Positions 36,888 through 44,753 are shown, counted from the stretch's first letter. The stretch is 64,000 bases of DNA from Streptosporangium saharense (GCF_014203715.1 NZ_JACHJP010000015.1:26050-90049), one strand, 5' to 3'. Numbers and translations are program-made. Notes: generated by a model from the letters alone, not told the origin.

Positions 36888-37867
36888 CGAGTCTCACGCT
36901 GGCCAAGGCACTCAACGAGGGCATGCGCAAGGCCATGGAGGACGACCCCAAGGTCCTGATCATGGGCGAGGACGTCGGCAAGCTCGGCGGCGTCTTCCGC
37001 GTCACGGACGGCCTGCAGAAGGACTTCGGCGAGCAGCGCGTCATCGACACCCCGCTTGCCGAGTCGGGCATCATCGGCACCGCGATCGGCCTCGCGCTCA
37101 GGGGCTATCGTCCGGTCTGCGAGATCCAGTTCGACGGGTTCGTCTTCCCGGCCGCCGACCAGATCATCACCCAGCTCGCCAAGATGCCGCTGCGCTCGCT
37201 GGGCAAGCTGCGGCTGCCCGTCGTGGTGCGCATCCCCTGCGGCGGCGGCATCGGCGCGGTCGAGCACCACAGCGAGTCGCCGGAGGCCTACTTCACCCAC
37301 ACCGCCGGTCTGCGGGTCGTGGCCTGCTCCAACCCCGTGGACGGCTACACCATGATCCAGCAGGCGATCAGGAGCGACGACCCCGTCGTCTTCTTCGAGC
37401 CCAAGCGCCGCTACTGGGAGAAGGCCGAGGTGGACACCGCCGCCTCCGCCGCCGACTGGACCCCCTTCGACCAGGCCAGGGTCGTACGGCAGGGCAGTGA
37501 CGTGACGCTGCTGGCCTACGGGCCGATGGTGAAGACCTGTCTTGAGGCCGCGACGGCGGCCGAGGACGACGGCAGGTCCGTCGAGGTGGTCGATCTGCGC
37601 TCGCTCAACCCGCTCGACGTGGACCGGGTCGTGGAGTCGGTGAGCCGTACCGGACGGTGCATCGTGGTCCACGAGGCCCCCATCTACAACGGGTTCGGCG
37701 CCGAGATCGCCGCCAGGGTCACCGAGCGGTGCTTCTACAGCCTGGAGGCCCCGGTGCTGCGGGTCGGCGGGCCCTCGACCCCCTACCCGCCCTCAAGGCT
37801 GGAGGACCACTACCTCCCGGACCTGGACCGGGTCCTCGAAGCCGTCGACCGCGTGTTCGCGTTCTAG
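36884..37867 (+). CDS. bkdB: branched-chain 2-oxoacid dehydrogenase E1 beta subunit
   Basis: A 327-residue transketolase-like subunit that pairs with BkdA. MGEDVGKLGGVFRVTDGLQ, DTPLAESGIIGTAIGLAL, EIQFDGFVFPAADQI and PCGGGIGAVEHHSESPEAYF are standard E1 beta blocks; FFEPKRRYW is typical of the branched-chain class. The start ATG overlaps the bkdA stop by 4 nt. The bkdC start is 12 bases after its stop, so all three are one transcript. Confidence 0.92.
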   Translation: MTSLTLAKALNEGMRKAMEDDPKVLIMGEDVGKLGGVFRVTDGLQKDFGEQRVIDTPLAESGIIGTAIGLALRGYRPVCEIQFDGFVFPAADQIITQLAKMPLRSLGKLRLPVVVRIPCGGGIGAVEHHSESPEAYFTHTAGLRVVACSNPVDGYTMIQQAIRSDDPVVFFEPKRRYWEKAEVDTAASAADWTPFDQARVVRQGSDVTLLAYGPMVKTCLEAATAAEDDGRSVEVVDLRSLNPLDVDRVVESVSRTGRCIVVHEAPIYNGFGAEIAARVTERCFYSLEAPVLRVGGPSTPYPPSRLEDHYLPDLDRVLEAVDRVFAF

Positions 37868-37879
37868 AGGGGAGACGAC

Positions 37880-39181
37880 GTGAAGGAGTTCAAGCTCCCC
37901 GACGTGGGGGAGGGCCTGCTTGAGGCCGAGATCGTCCGCTGGCACGTCAAGCCCGGCGACCCGGTCAAGGTCAACCAGATCATCGTGGAGATCGAGACGG
38001 CGAAGGCCGTGGTCGAGCTGCCCTCGCCGTACGAGGGGGTGATCGCCTCCCTGCTGGCCGAGGAGGGCCAGACCGTCGACGTCGGCAAGCCGATCATCGT
38101 CGTGGACGACGGCTCGGGTCCTCCGGCGACCCCTCCCGCGGCTCCCGCCGAGGACATGGTCCCCACGATCCCCAAGCCTGAGCGGCAGCCGGTGCTGGTC
38201 GGCTACGGCGTCAAACCGGGCGCGGCCACCCGCCGCCCCCGCAAATCCACAGCTCCCGCCGCCTCCGAGCCTCCTGTCGCTGAGGTACGGCCAGAGCCCG
38301 TCGTGCAGGACGCTCCGAGGGGGACGGTGCTCGCCAAGCCCCCGGTGCGCAAGCTCGCCAAGGACCTGGGCGTCGATCTCGGCACGATCACCGGGACCGG
38401 CCCCAACGGGACCATCACCAGGGACGACGTCCACGCCGCCGTCGCCTCCCCGGCACCTGTCGCGGCGGTGGCACAGGGGCCGGACGAGGAGCGCATTCCC
38501 ATCAAGGGCGTGCGCAGGGCGACCGCGCAGGCCATGGTCACCTCGGCGTTCACCGCGCCGCACGTCACCGAGTTCCTCCAGGTGGACGTGACCGGGACCA
38601 TGGACGCCGTCAAACGGCTGCGGCAGCTCGCCGACTTCGCCGAGACCAAGGTCTCGCCGCTGCTGCTGGTCGCCAAGGCCGTGCTGGTCGCGGCCCGGCG
38701 CTACCCGATGATCAACTCCTCCTGGGACGAGGCGAACCAGGAGATCGTGGTCAAGCACCGGGTGAACCTGGGCATCGCCGCGGCGACCCCGCGCGGCCTG
38801 ATCGTGCCCAACGTCAAGGACGCCCACGCGTTGTCGCTGCCCGACCTCGCCCGTGCCCTGGGGGCGCTGGTCGAGACCGCGCGTGCCGGCCGTACCCAGC
38901 CCGCCGAGATGTCGGGGGGCACGATCACGATCACGAACGTGGGCGTGTTCGGGGTGGACGCGGGGACCCCGATCATCAACCCGGGTGAGTCGGCGATCCT
39001 GGCCTTCGGGCAGATCAGGGACCTTCCCTGGGTGGTCGACGGGCAGATCGTGCCCAGGAAGGTGTGCACGCTGGCGCTGTCGTTCGACCACCGGATCGTG
39101 GACGGCGAACTGGGCTCGCTCTTCCTGCGAGATGTGGGAGCCATGCTGGAGGACCCGCTCCGCGTGCTCGCCTGGGGCTGA
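37880..39181 (+). CDS. bkdC: dihydrolipoamide acyltransferase (E2) of 2-oxoacid dehydrogenase complex
   Basis: A 433-residue E2 core. The lipoyl domain (1-77) has the modified Lys 42 in ETAKAVVEL. A Pro/Ala linker leads to the peripheral subunit-binding domain (about 150-190: VRKLAKDLGVDLGTITGTG). The catalytic domain ends with SFDHRIVDGE, giving His 404 and Asp 408. It transfers the acyl group to CoA. No E3 (dihydrolipoamide dehydrogenase) gene is nearby, so E3 is shared with other complexes. A strong terminator follows. Confidence 0.93.
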   Translation: MKEFKLPDVGEGLLEAEIVRWHVKPGDPVKVNQIIVEIETAKAVVELPSPYEGVIASLLAEEGQTVDVGKPIIVVDDGSGPPATPPAAPAEDMVPTIPKPERQPVLVGYGVKPGAATRRPRKSTAPAASEPPVAEVRPEPVVQDAPRGTVLAKPPVRKLAKDLGVDLGTITGTGPNGTITRDDVHAAVASPAPVAAVAQGPDEERIPIKGVRRATAQAMVTSAFTAPHVTEFLQVDVTGTMDAVKRLRQLADFAETKVSPLLLVAKAVLVAARRYPMINSSWDEANQEIVVKHRVNLGIAAATPRGLIVPNVKDAHALSLPDLARALGALVETARAGRTQPAEMSGGTITITNVGVFGVDAGTPIINPGESAILAFGQIRDLPWVVDGQIVPRKVCTLALSFDHRIVDGELGSLFLRDVGAMLEDPLRVLAWG

Positions 39182-39199
39182 GTTCCCGCACGGACCACG

Positions 39200-39240
39200 A
39201 CGGGTCCGCTCCCTCTCGAAGGGGGCGGGCCCGTTTCCCT
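39200..39240 (+). terminator. terminator of bkd operon
   Basis: ACGGGTCCGCTCCCT (39200-39214) pairs with AGGGGGCGGGCCCGT (39220-39234) over 15 positions with two G-U pairs and a 5-base loop, followed by TTCCCTTT. It lies 19 bases after the bkdC stop. Confidence 0.88.
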
Positions 39241-39575
39241 TTGACCCCGCGTTTGCCGGGCCGCCATTTCGGTGCCGTTCTGTGGGCGGCCTGCGAAGCC
39301 CATCCGGCGTTTACGGTGACCGGGCTTGCGAGTGATTCGATGACCTTTCCGTGAACCTCGTTTTTCCCCGGTTTTGGCCCCCATGGAATGTGCTTTGCCG
39401 TACGGCATGCTTGGTTGTGGGTTTTTGACCTGCGATGACGTGTGTTTCGGGAAAGGTCGTGGTGTGGCTGGTTAAAACGTTATCCATCCATCGTGGTTTC
39501 AGTGGTTAATGCACATATTGGTGCTAGTGTCGTAATTTGGAGGTTCGCGAAAGGTTCCACCAGAAGGGAAAGCCA
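39241..39575. other. promoter region of the Cys/Trp-rich peptide gene
   Basis: About 335 non-coding bases that become AT-rich from 39440 onward (runs such as GGTTAAAACG and TTAATGCACATATTGG). A TAGTGT box at 39525-39530 could be a -10, about 45 bases before the peptide start codon; no clear -35. The GCCGTACGGC palindrome occurs at 39397-39406. Confidence 0.4.
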
Positions 39576-39707
39576 ATGAGACTCGACAAGCTCTTCCCGG
39601 CCGGCGGTGCCCCACTCGCACGGGGTGGCTGCCGACGCCGCCGCTGCGGATGCGGTTGGCGCGGTGGCTGGCGCGGTGACTGGGGCTGGGGCGGCTGGTG
39701 GTGGTAG
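39576..39707 (+). CDS. Cys/Trp/Gly-rich 43-residue peptide (P1), candidate exported or modified peptide
   Basis: AGAAGGGA stands six bases before the ATG. The product starts MRLDKLFPAGGAPLARGG: a short leader-like part ending in a double glycine (17-18). The remaining 25 residues are Cys/Arg/Trp/Gly-rich: Cys at 19, 24 and 26 with an Arg run between, WRGGWRG in the middle, seven Trp in all, ending in three consecutive Trp before TAG. The final codons overlap the start of the ABC exporter gene. The C-terminal part is clearly related to the peptide at 41669-41944. I do not recognise the family. It could be a precursor exported by the transporter or a regulatory leader peptide. Confidence 0.7.
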   Translation: MRLDKLFPAGGAPLARGGCRRRRCGCGWRGGWRGDWGWGGWWW

Positions 39708-41566
39708 ATCCCTCAGCGAAGAACCGGCGGGTAACCCGCCGGTTCTCTTTTGTCGAGACCGTCGAGACCCCCGCGCGACCGGACGAACCGGAACAGGAAC
39801 ACGTCGCCCCCTTCGTCTCCGTCAGGGAGGCGTTCCGGCACTTCTGGCCGCACACCCGAGGACTTCGCAGACTGTTCGTGGCCGGGGTGGTGCTGGCGAT
39901 CGTCGCGGCCCTCTGCGAGATCGGGGCGATCAGGCTCTTCGGGTTCATCGCCGACGAGGTCCTCGCGGCACGGAACCTGGGTGCGTTCTGGGAGCCCGCG
40001 TTCGTCTGGCTCGGCCTGATGGTCGTCGCCGGGCTCGCCTCCTTCCTCGGCTCCTACGCCACGGCCGTCGGCGGCGAGCGCTTCCTGCTGCGCCTGCGGG
40101 ACCGGGTGTTCTCCCACATGCAGACCCTGACCCCCGACTTCTTCGACCGGCGCAGGCTCGGCGACCTGATGGCCAGGCTCACCGACGACGTCGAGGCCAT
40201 CGAGGAGCTGGTCGGCTCCGGGGTGGTCAGGATCCTCACGACCGTCATCAGCGTGGTCTTCTTCGCCGGGGCCGCCCTGTTCACCCGCTGGGAACTGGCG
40301 CTGGCGACGTTCGCGCTGGTCCCGGCGTTCCTGCTCGCCTCGAAGGTCTTCGCCTCGCGCCTCAGGGGCGCCGCCGCGCGGGAGCGGTTCAGCAACGGCG
40401 CCATGAACGGCGTCATCGAGGAAGGACTGGCCAACCAGGCGCTGGTGCAGGCCTTCAACCGGCAGGGCACCGAGGCGCGGCGGCTGCACACCCAGGGAAG
40501 CGCCTGGATGCGGGCGAACGTGGCCCAGGCCAGGCTCTCCGCGCTGTACGGGCCGGTCGTCCAGGTCATCGAGACCGTCTGCCTGCTCGTCGTCCTCGGT
40601 CTCGGCGCGTGGGAGATCGTGGCGGGGCGCCTCACGATCGGCGGACTGCTCGCCTTCGCGGCCTATCTCGCCTACCTCTACCCGGCCGTCCAGGGGCTCG
40701 GGCAGATCGCGCTGACCGTCTCCCAGGCGGCGGCGGGCTCCGACCGGGTGATCGAGATCCTGCGGATCAGGCCCCGGGTCACCGATCCGGCCGTCGCCGT
40801 ACTCCCCGTGGCCCCCCGGCGGGGGCGGATCGACTTCGCCGACGTCGGCTTCACCTATCCGGGCAGGTCGGCGCCCACGCTGCGGCACCTGACCTTCCAT
40901 GCCGAACCGGGCGAACTTGTCGTGTGCGTCGGCCCGAGCGGCATCGGCAAGTCGACGGTCGCCAAGCTCCTGCTGCGCTTCCACGACCCGACCGAGGGCC
41001 GCGTCCTGCTCGACGGCGTGGACATCAGGGACATTCCTCGTACGGCGCTGCGCGAGGCCGTGACCGTCCTGCAGCAGGAGAACCTGCTCTTCTCCGGCAC
41101 CGTGCGTGACAACATCGCCTACGGCCGTCCCGGCTGCGGCATGGACGAGATCGTCGGGGCCGCCGTCATGGCCGGGGCGCACGAGTTCGTCGAACGGCTC
41201 CCGAGGAAGTACGACACCCCGGTCGGGCAGCGGGGACGGCTGCTGTCCGGTGGCCAGCGCCAGCGCCTCGCCATCGCCAGGGCGATCCTGCGCGACGCCC
41301 CGGTGCTCGTCCTCGACGAGCCGATGACCGGCCTGGACCCGGCGACGGCCGCCCGGGTCATGGAGCCGCTCGGCCGCCTCATGGCGGGCCGTACGACCAT
41401 CCTGCTCACCCACGACCTGCGGCTGGTTCCCGAGACGGCCCGCACGGTCGTGCTCGGCGCCGCTCCCGCGCGGCCGCGGGTCGCTTTCTCCTTCTCCGGA
41501 CCCGGTCCGAGGCGTACGGCATGGCGAACCCGTCCCCATTCGGAGACGGGTTCGCCGCGGGGCTGA
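39698..41566 (+). CDS. ABC exporter, fused membrane and ATPase domains
   Basis: A 622-residue type IV-fold ABC exporter. Residues about 60-370 form the six-helix membrane domain. The ATPase has Walker A GPSGIGKST near 412-420, signature LLSGGQRQR near 515, Walker B VLVLDEP near 536-542 and H-loop LLTHD. There is no N-terminal C39 peptidase. Translation must begin at GTG 39698 or 39701, inside the last codons of the peptide gene, because no other ATG/GTG/TTG occurs in frame before the first helix. This implies translational coupling. A terminator-like hairpin spans codons about 8-17. It functions as homodimer or heterodimer; the cargo is unknown, with the flanking peptides as candidates. Confidence 0.9.
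   Translation: MVVDPSAKNRRVTRRFSFVETVETPARPDEPEQEHVAPFVSVREAFRHFWPHTRGLRRLFVAGVVLAIVAALCEIGAIRLFGFIADEVLAARNLGAFWEPAFVWLGLMVVAGLASFLGSYATAVGGERFLLRLRDRVFSHMQTLTPDFFDRRRLGDLMARLTDDVEAIEELVGSGVVRILTTVISVVFFAGAALFTRWELALATFALVPAFLLASKVFASRLRGAAARERFSNGAMNGVIEEGLANQALVQAFNRQGTEARRLHTQGSAWMRANVAQARLSALYGPVVQVIETVCLLVVLGLGAWEIVAGRLTIGGLLAFAAYLAYLYPAVQGLGQIALTVSQAAAGSDRVIEILRIRPRVTDPAVAVLPVAPRRGRIDFADVGFTYPGRSAPTLRHLTFHAEPGELVVCVGPSGIGKSTVAKLLLRFHDPTEGRVLLDGVDIRDIPRTALREAVTVLQQENLLFSGTVRDNIAYGRPGCGMDEIVGAAVMAGAHEFVERLPRKYDTPVGQRGRLLSGGQRQRLAIARAILRDAPVLVLDEPMTGLDPATAARVMEPLGRLMAGRTTILLTHDLRLVPETARTVVLGAAPARPRVAFSFSGPGPRRTAWRTRPHSETGSPRG
39720..39751 (+). terminator. terminator/attenuator hairpin inside the start of the ABC gene
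   Basis: AGAACCGGCGGG (39720-39731) and CCCGCCGGTTCT (39735-39746) form a perfect 12-bp stem with a 3-base loop, followed by CTTTTG. It begins 12 bases after the peptide stop codon TAG yet lies within the exporter reading frame. This would stop transcription unless a translating ribosome melts it. Confidence 0.75.
41523..41556 (+). terminator. terminator hairpin overlapping the ABC gene 3' end
   Basis: GGCGAACCCGTC (41523-41534) pairs perfectly with GACGGGTTCGCC (41545-41556), a 12-bp stem with a 10-base loop, inside the last codons of the exporter. A T-rich stretch (TCCTTTCTTTCTC) follows at 41571-41583. Confidence 0.75.
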
Positions 41567-41668
41567 CCGGTCCTTTCTTTCTCACTTCCGGCGAGGCCGA
41601 AGGGAAATCACCTTTACGTGGGTTCCCGAGAGCCGGAAGGAGAGCGGTCTGTCAGGTGGCCGGGGTGT

Positions 41669-41944
41669 CTACCACCACCAGCCGTCGCCCCAGCCCCCTC
41701 CCCAGTTGCTCCAGCGCCAGCCGCCACCGCGCCAGCCGCCTCGCCAGCCGCAGCCGCAACGACAGCAGCGGCGCCTCCAGCAGCATCCCGCGGTGAGGAA
41801 GCCCGTCGATACGGACGTCTGGGCGGCGGGAACCGTGGTCGTTGGCATGATCGTGGCTTCCGCCGGGCCGGCGATGAGAACTCCGGCGAGGAGCCCCGCG
41901 CCCATGGTGCTCGCGACGAGCGAGGCAGCAGTCTTCGATCTCAT
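41669..41944 (-). CDS. secreted Cys/Trp/Gly-rich peptide (P2), related to P1
   Basis: A 91-residue preprotein on the opposite strand to the exporter. GGAGG lies five bases before the ATG. Residues 1-30 are a Sec signal peptide (RSK head, hydrophobic core, cleavage after AGPAEA). A Thr/Val/Ala linker (31-53) leads to a Cys/Trp/Gly-rich end with Cys at 54, 55, 60, 61, 63 and 65 and ten Trp, including a terminal Trp-Trp-Trp before TAG. The segment CGCGWRGGWRG is identical to P1. Six clustered Cys suggest disulfides, metal binding or modification. It is convergent with the exporter. Family not recognised. Confidence 0.75.
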   Translation of the reverse strand: MRSKTAASLVASTMGAGLLAGVLIAGPAEATIMPTTTVPAAQTSVSTGFLTAGCCWRRRCCRCGCGWRGGWRGGGWRWSNWGGGWGDGWWW

Positions 41945-42212
41945 GCGATCCTCCGGTTTCACGAGAAGACGGTTCCGCCCTCCTGGGCTCGAACACCCCA
42001 AACATCGCAGGAGACGCACCTACCACGACACCGCAAAGCACTTATACTTTGGCAAAGGCGCACAGACGTGTATAAATAAGAAATAAATGGCATATATCCG
42101 TGCATTTCGGGCGGGGAAGTCGGCGCCGCGCCGAATGACACCGGATGCCCCGCGCTCGCCCACGGAAAAGGGCGGCCGTACGCTTACTGGGCATCCGAAC
42201 GAAGGGGAGATC
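41945..42212. other. AT-rich divergent promoter region of P2 and Dabb genes
   Basis: About 270 bases, very AT-rich at 42035-42100 (for example GTATAAATAAGAAATAAATG), with a short CTTTGGCAAAG near-palindrome around 42051. It holds the P2 and Dabb promoters. No gene was accepted here. Confidence 0.45.
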
Positions 42213-42506
42213 ATGTTCCGCCATGTCGTGCTGTTCACCTGGGCCGAAGGGGCGACCGACGAGCAGAAGGCGACCGTCGCGACCGAGCTTCGTAAGCTGA
42301 CGGAGATCATCCCCGAGATCCGCGCCTACACGCTGGGGGCCGACGCGGGCGTGAACCCCGGCAACCACGAGTTCGCCATCGTCGCGGACTTCGACAGCGC
42401 CGACGACTTCCTGGTCTACCGGGACCACCCGGAGCACCAGGCCGTGATCGCCAAGCACATCAAGCCCATCGTGGCCTCCCGCGCCGCCGTACAGTTCACG
42501 ATCTAG
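42213..42506 (+). CDS. Dabb (stress-responsive alpha/beta barrel) family protein
   Basis: A 97-residue dimeric ferredoxin-like barrel protein. It begins MFRHVVLFTW and has DFDSADDFLVYRDHPEHQAV, the typical Dabb pattern with a conserved central His pair region. Members are stress-induced proteins or small cyclases/decarboxylases; no specific activity can be assigned. GAAGGGGAGA precedes the ATG. It overlaps the convergent ligase-like gene by 4 bp. Confidence 0.88.
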   Translation: MFRHVVLFTWAEGATDEQKATVATELRKLTEIIPEIRAYTLGADAGVNPGNHEFAIVADFDSADDFLVYRDHPEHQAVIAKHIKPIVASRAAVQFTI

Positions 42507-43762
42507 CCCACGCGGCAGGGCATGAGCCGTTTTTCGGCAGAGGTCGGGCCCCAGGAGCCGAGCCACACCGGCACCCCGAGGGCCTCCTCGACCGCTCCCG
42601 GCCAGTCGTCGACGCCGTCCACGTAGGCGGGCCTGGCCCGCAGCACCCGCTCCGTCAGCCTCGCCTGCCCGTCGAGGTCGCCCGCCGTACCCACGGAAAG
42701 CTCGCCGATGTCGTAGGAGACGCACATCCGCGAGACCGGCACGTCCAGGTGGGTGAGCGCGAGCGCGTCCGCCCCGCCGGTGACCGCCAGCGCGTAGCGG
42801 TGCGCGACCGCGTCGAAGTGCCCCACCCGGAACGCCCCCTGCCACGGCCCCGTCCCGTTGTGCAGTTCGGTCACCCCGAGCGCGCGGTCCTCGGTGACCA
42901 GCGGCCCCGGCCCGTGCCTGGGCGTGTGCGAGCGCAGCACCCCGAGCCGTACGGCGCCCGCCCCGCCGAGCAGTTCGAGGGCGTTGGCGAAGGTCGTCGT
43001 GCTCCACGTCGTGTAGGGGTGGAAGCCGTGCCACTCGTCGAGCAGCACGCCCTGGGCGCCCTCGAAGACGACAGGTCCCTCGCGCAGCAGGGCCGTCAGC
43101 CGTCCTGGGCCGGTGAGGGTCACCCGCTCGGCGAACGCCCGGTAGGCCGCGACGCAGTCCTCGACCGGGGGAAGCTTCGTCGCCACGGGCCCTGCCACCC
43201 ACCAGGCCTCCTCGACCTCCCGGCGCAGCGCGCGCAGCTTGCGGGCCAGCCGTACCGGGGCCGCGCAGTCGCCGACGGTCGGTGCGAGGCCCGGGTGCGT
43301 CAGGGCGTAGGAGACGGTCTCGCCGATCCCCATCCCGCACGACCCGTGCCGGTCCTCACCGCGCGCCAGCTCCCTGGCCCGCCCGGCCGCCACGTGGTAC
43401 GGCGTGGCGAGCAGGGCGTCGCGGTCCACGGTGAGCAGCCCGAACGGGTCGGGAACCCCGAGGCGGGCCAGGTTCGCCGCCTCGGAGGCCAGGGCGAGCG
43501 GGTCCACGATCACGAAGCGCGACAGGTGGGTGGGCACGCCACGGAACGTCCCCGCCCCGAACTGGGCGAAGGTGTGGTGCCGCCCGTCGGGCAGGACGAC
43601 GTTGTGCGCCGCCTGCCCGCCGCCGTTGAAACGGACGACCGCCCGCACCCGCTCCTGCTCCTGCTCTTGTGCGCAGAGCCAGTCGACGACGGTCCCCTTG
43701 CCCGCGTCGCCGTACCCGAGGTCGGCGACGATCACGTGTTCACGCACGCCCCGGCCCCTCAC
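42503..43762 (-). CDS. divergent adenylosuccinate-synthetase-like ligase
   Basis: A 419-residue PurA-fold protein. The P-loop-like segment is GYGDAGKGTVVDW: the catalytic Asp and Lys of PurA's GDEGKGK are kept, but its Glu and final Lys are changed. GGQAAHN keeps the active-site His, and FEGAQGVLLDEWHG matches the EGAQG block. The Arg-rich aspartate-binding loop before GWLDAV in true PurA reads WQGAFRVGHFDAV here, so the substrate is probably different. GTG 43762 overlaps the VWA stop as GTGA, so the two are coupled. It is probably not the housekeeping PurA. Confidence 0.75.
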   Translation of the reverse strand: MRGRGVREHVIVADLGYGDAGKGTVVDWLCAQEQEQERVRAVVRFNGGGQAAHNVVLPDGRHHTFAQFGAGTFRGVPTHLSRFVIVDPLALASEAANLARLGVPDPFGLLTVDRDALLATPYHVAAGRARELARGEDRHGSCGMGIGETVSYALTHPGLAPTVGDCAAPVRLARKLRALRREVEEAWWVAGPVATKLPPVEDCVAAYRAFAERVTLTGPGRLTALLREGPVVFEGAQGVLLDEWHGFHPYTTWSTTTFANALELLGGAGAVRLGVLRSHTPRHGPGPLVTEDRALGVTELHNGTGPWQGAFRVGHFDAVAHRYALAVTGGADALALTHLDVPVSRMCVSYDIGELSVGTAGDLDGQARLTERVLRARPAYVDGVDDWPGAVEEALGVPVWLGSWGPTSAEKRLMPCRVG

Positions 43763-44706
43763 AGCCGGATCACGCCGCTGGCGCCGGGTCCCTCGGGAAC
43801 CGCGGGCGTGCGCCGGTCGAGCCTGGCCAGCGCCCTGCCCACGGCCTTGCCCGCCGACGAGCCCATCGCGTCGAGGTCGTCGAGCCCCTCGTCCAGGTCG
43901 ATGGCGTCCTCCCCGAGGCCGACGGTGAGCGCGATGGTCTCGCAGACCGCGTCCAGGTCGTCCAGTTCGAGCACGTTCTGGCCGAGCAGGTCGCGCCAGG
44001 CGGCCAGCACCTGACCGTCCCCGGCGTAGCTCGCCCCGGCGGGCAGGATGTAGTAGACGTCGTAGATCCTGGTCAGCTCGGCGACGATCTCCTTCGTCGG
44101 AATGTCCCGCCGCAGGGAGTCGCCGATCACCTGGCGGACCTGACGGCGGTTGACCTTCGGGTAGGGCAGCTCGTCGCCGATGATGAACAGGTAGCCCCGG
44201 CGCCCGCGCTTCTCGAAGCAGTCGATCGAGGTGTGCCGCGCCATGAAGTACATCGCCAGCTCGTAGGACTCGGTCTTCTGGCCGCCGCCCCCGCCTTCGA
44301 GCAGGAACCTGCCGAGATCCTCGTCCATCCGGTTGTCCGACTCGAACTGGCCGATCTGGAGCGGGGCGCGGTCGCAGGTCGCGTCGCCGACGGCGCCGAA
44401 GAGGATCTGCGGGTCGCTCGTGTAGCCCTTGCGCAGCAGCAGGCCGAGCAGGTCGGGCAGCTTGGTCTGGAGCGTGCGGGGGACCCCGCCCATCGAGCCG
44501 GTCACGTCGAACAGGACGGCGATGGCGAGGCTGTCGGGGTGCTCGTCGGAGTCACGGCTCTCGCGGGCCGCGACGCCGTACGGGTCGAGATCGTCGTGCA
44601 CGGTGCGCGCGCCGCTGTCGCTGTAGGAGAAGGCGCTCGCGCCCTTGGCCGCGCGGTAGCTCGCGGCGGCGGCGTAGACGTCGGTTGACCAGATTCCGCT
44701 TCCCAT
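43759..44706 (-). CDS. von Willebrand factor A domain protein
   Basis: A 315-residue cytosolic VWA protein. The metal site (MIDAS) is DVTGSM (Asp 67, Ser 71), followed by the usual Rossmann-like strands including YLFIIGDELPY, and a Thr/Asp-containing second loop near FGAVGDATCD. No signal peptide or membrane helix. VWA proteins of this type act as Mg-dependent protein-interaction modules. It is the first gene of an operon with the PurA-like ligase. Two TTCTCA-N3-TGAGAA-type repeats lie just upstream. Confidence 0.88.
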   Translation of the reverse strand: MGSGIWSTDVYAAAASYRAAKGASAFSYSDSGARTVHDDLDPYGVAARESRDSDEHPDSLAIAVLFDVTGSMGGVPRTLQTKLPDLLGLLLRKGYTSDPQILFGAVGDATCDRAPLQIGQFESDNRMDEDLGRFLLEGGGGGQKTESYELAMYFMARHTSIDCFEKRGRRGYLFIIGDELPYPKVNRRQVRQVIGDSLRRDIPTKEIVAELTRIYDVYYILPAGASYAGDGQVLAAWRDLLGQNVLELDDLDAVCETIALTVGLGEDAIDLDEGLDDLDAMGSSAGKAVGRALARLDRRTPAVPEGPGASGVIRL

Positions 44707-44723
44707 GGGGGACCCCTTGGTTG

Positions 44724-44753
44724 TTCTCAGATTGAGTTAATCTCATTATGAGA
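44724..44753. promoter_or_regulatory. tandem operators for the VWA/ligase operon
   Basis: TTCTCA-GAT-TGAGTT (44724-44738) and ATCTCA-TTA-TGAGAA (44740-44754 region) are two copies of the palindrome found at 48062-48078, their centres 16 bp apart. They lie 18-48 bases upstream of the VWA start codon. The following AATAAC is also shared with the site at 48062. Confidence 0.75.

Noticed and set aside
39698..40000. C39 peptidase domain at the ABC exporter N-terminus
   Set aside because: Only about 60 residues precede the first membrane helix, with no Cys/His catalytic motif, so the P1 double-Gly could only be cut by another enzyme.
39607..41109. 500-codon plus-strand frame overlapping P1 and the ABC gene
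   Set aside because: Frame-shifted shadow rich in Arg/Gly/Ala; the ABC frame holds Walker A, signature and Walker B motifs.
39713..41539. 608-codon minus-strand frame opposite the ABC gene
   Set aside because: Antisense shadow with no recognisable domain.
42503..43762. Phage-type PurZ (2-aminoadenine) synthesis
   Set aside because: No phage genes, DatZ, MazZ or DpoZ homologs nearby, and the catalytic Asp of PurA is retained; only divergence from PurA can be stated.
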